DNA from: Yoonia sp.
GTDB lineage: Bacteria > Pseudomonadota > Alphaproteobacteria > Rhodobacterales > Rhodobacteraceae
Assembly (NCBI RefSeq): GCF_018402175.1
Contig: NZ_JAGYJK010000018.1
Location: 372,001-436,000, forward strand
Length of the DNA: 64,000 bases
Reading direction: 5' to 3'
Every line of letters begins with the position of its first letter. Positions within the stretch are counted from its first letter, which is position 1. Under the pieces are notes generated by a model that saw nothing but the letters and a program-made list of their open reading frames with translations, was not told the origin of the DNA and searched no databases. Both the position numbers and the translations under genes were made by a program. This document shows, one piece after another, positions 62,807 to 64,000 of the stretch.

Positions 62807-62853
62807 ACGGGGCCGGTGCGCGCCCCGTAGGGTGCGTAAAATGCGCACCCTAC
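62807..62853 (+). terminator. Tandem hairpins downstream of parE
   Basis: ACGGGGC (62807-62813) pairs with GCCCCGT (62822-62828). Overlapping it, GTAGGGTGCG (62827-62836) pairs with CGCACCCTAC (62844-62853) around a TAAAATG loop. There is no T-run. The second is a palindrome of the type also found after gdhA. Confidence 0.6.
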
Positions 62854-62884
62854 CCTAGCGTCAATCCCGCCCTATTATCCCCGC

Positions 62885-63601
62885 ATGCGCCATCTGATCC
62901 TTGCCCTCTTCCTCGCCGCGCCCGCCTTGGCCCAGCAGATCGAGACGGACCTTGAACTGGTCCTGCTCGCCGATGCCTCGGGGTCGATCGACGCGGATGA
63001 ACTGCTGTTCCAGCGCCAATCCTATGCCACCGCGATCACCGATCCTGCGGTCGTCACGGCGATCCAAAACACGCTTTATGGGTCAATCGCCGTCACCTAC
63101 GTGGAATGGGCCAGCAATCAGGCGACGGTCGTGGACTGGACCATCATCGCGGATATGGACAGCGCGACCGCCTTTGCCGACGCCCTGATCGGCCCGCCAC
63201 GGCAGGCCAGCGGCAGCAATGCCATCGGGGCGGCGCTGCTTTACGGGATGGAGCAGATCGAGGGGAACGACATCCGCAGCCTGCGCCGCGTGATCGATTT
63301 TTCGGGTGACACAATGGCCAATACCCTTGGCCCAGCGATCACCACGTCACGCGACAGGGTCGTCGCGGCGGGCATCACGATCAACGCCCTGCCGATCCTG
63401 CGCAACAACGATTTTCGCAGCAACAGCGGGCTGGTCAATTTATATAAACAAAACATCATCGGCGGCCCGAACGCCTTTGTCATGCCCGCGATGGATGGCC
63501 CCGCATTCACCGATGCGATCAGGCGCAAGCTGATCCTCGAGATTGCGGGCACGGTGCCGGACACGCCCGTGGCCACAGCGCTTTTGCAACAGATCCCGTA
63601 G
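62885..63601 (+). CDS. DUF1194 von Willebrand factor A-like exported protein
   Basis: A 238-residue protein with a signal peptide (MRHLILALFLAAPALA-QQ) and a VWA-like fold with a MIDAS-type motif DLELVLLADASGSIDADELL. AIGAALLYGMEQIEGNDIRS and VIDFSGDTMANTLGPAITTS follow. The family (DUF1194) is common in alphaproteobacteria and of unknown function. It has no gene partner in this window except the divergently oriented cytochrome to its right. A palindrome follows the stop. Confidence 0.85.
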   Translation: MRHLILALFLAAPALAQQIETDLELVLLADASGSIDADELLFQRQSYATAITDPAVVTAIQNTLYGSIAVTYVEWASNQATVVDWTIIADMDSATAFADALIGPPRQASGSNAIGAALLYGMEQIEGNDIRSLRRVIDFSGDTMANTLGPAITTSRDRVVAAGITINALPILRNNDFRSNSGLVNLYKQNIIGGPNAFVMPAMDGPAFTDAIRRKLILEIAGTVPDTPVATALLQQIP

Positions 63602-63619
63602 GGCGGGGTTCACCCCGCC
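63602..63619 (+). repeat. Short palindrome downstream of the DUF1194 gene
   Basis: GGCGGGG-TTCA-CCCCGCC begins one base after the TAG stop. It has no T-run. It resembles the RTAGGG-palindrome type seen after parE and gdhA. Confidence 0.6.
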
Positions 63620-63628
63620 GCCCCCAAA

Positions 63629-64000
63629 TCACCGTTGCAAGCTTTCCAGATAATCCGTCAGCACCAGTAATTTCCAAGGCACCGGCGTGCCCAGCCCGTC
63701 GTTTTCCACGATCACCGTATCGCCCAGATCGCCTGCGCCAAATTCGGGCATTGCACCTGACAGATGCTGGCCCGCCTGATAGCCGTCGATGGTGCTCATC
63801 ACTGCGTCGCGCGGGAAACTGCCGCCATTGCGCGCCGAAATCTGCGTCAGGTCGGGGGCGGTGACGCCCAGATCGCGCGCCATCGGTCCGTTGCCGGTCC
63901 CGTCAACACCGTGGCAGGCAGCGCAATTTTCCAGATAGACGCTGCGCCCGTCGACCGGCTGTTCGTCCACGCAAGCCGCAAGCGCCAGAATCGCGCCAAG
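63629..64000 (-). CDS. Lipoprotein c-type cytochrome (5' end cut off)
   Basis: The visible 123 residues include the end of a signal peptide with a lipobox (LALAAC), then YLENCAACHGVDGTGNGPMA, a CxxCH haem-attachment motif. The axial methionine is probably in SGAMPEFG. The domain is a single class I cytochrome c. The start lies to the right of the window. It converges with the DUF1194 gene. Confidence 0.88.
   Translation of the reverse strand, partial: LGAILALAACVDEQPVDGRSVYLENCAACHGVDGTGNGPMARDLGVTAPDLTQISARNGGSFPRDAVMSTIDGYQAGQHLSGAMPEFGAGDLGDTVIVENDGLGTPVPWKLLVLTDYLESLQR

Overview
The window looks like a chromosomal segment of a marine Rhodobacterales (Roseobacter-group) alphaproteobacterium. 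This is an inference from gene content and order: CarD-FdxA-S4 protein-Suv3-like helicase, dnaG-rpoD, a split riboflavin operon ending in nusB, soxBDAG, lgt-midA-pgeF, a DddL-type DMSP lyase, and a 6S RNA antisense to an sspA-like gene. Base composition is GC-rich and gene starts overlap heavily (ATGA, GTGA and TTGA junctions). I see no prophage, insertion sequence, CRISPR array or rRNA operon.

Layout. 1-6.1 kb: CarD (cut by the window edge), 7Fe ferredoxin, S4 RNA-binding protein, Suv3-like helicase, a TPR protein, an SCP2-like protein and a lysophospholipase-like hydrolase. 6.2-10.7 kb: MBL-fold exonuclease plus ATP-dependent DNA ligase, then an M3 oligopeptidase. 10.7-14.1 kb: a frameshifted Gfo/Idh/MocA oxidoreductase, heat-shock sigma factor rpoH with its own sigma-32-like promoter, rluD and tRNA-His. 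14.1-16.4 kb: small proteins, MmcB, 6S RNA with antisense sspA-like gene, and a secreted protein of unknown function. 16.4-24.8 kb: nrdR-ribD and ribE-unknown-ribB-ribH-nusB on the minus strand, separated by plus-strand capsule genes kpsS and kpsC; kpsC is frameshifted. 25.1-29.2 kb: rpoD and dnaG. 29.3-35.9 kb: sarcosine oxidase soxBDAG and a glutamate-type dehydrogenase. 36.2-38.8 kb: three overlapping TadG/TadE-like genes. 38.8-47.8 kb: a membrane protein, TetR regulator, lipoprotein, hom, glpX, recJ, tRNA-Glu, glyoxalase, MarR/LdtR regulator, sdhE with an XRE regulator, and an aminotransferase. 47.9-57.4 kb: hydroxyacid dehydrogenase, CsaA-like protein, proC, YbjN, M42 peptidase, ubiK, lgt, midA, pgeF, a Hint-domain protein and a MATE transporter. 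57.5-64 kb: a NicO/DUF1007 metal uptake pair, the DMSP lyase with a downstream sugar-epimerase-like SDR, parE, a DUF1194 protein and a lipoprotein cytochrome c cut by the window edge.

How the genes work together. Most are housekeeping: transcription control (CarD, RpoH, RpoD, 6S RNA, NusB, NrdR), replication and repair (DnaG, RecJ, ParE, ligase/exonuclease, MmcB), and riboflavin synthesis. Ecological traits are methylated-amine use (sarcosine oxidase), DMSP cleavage and capsule export. No entirely novel system is evident. The most notable points are the 6S/sspA antisense arrangement, a degenerate GTP cyclohydrolase II domain on RibB, an unknown gene inside the riboflavin operon, the DddL-SDR pair, two single-base frameshifts, and two families of short dispersed 3'-end elements.
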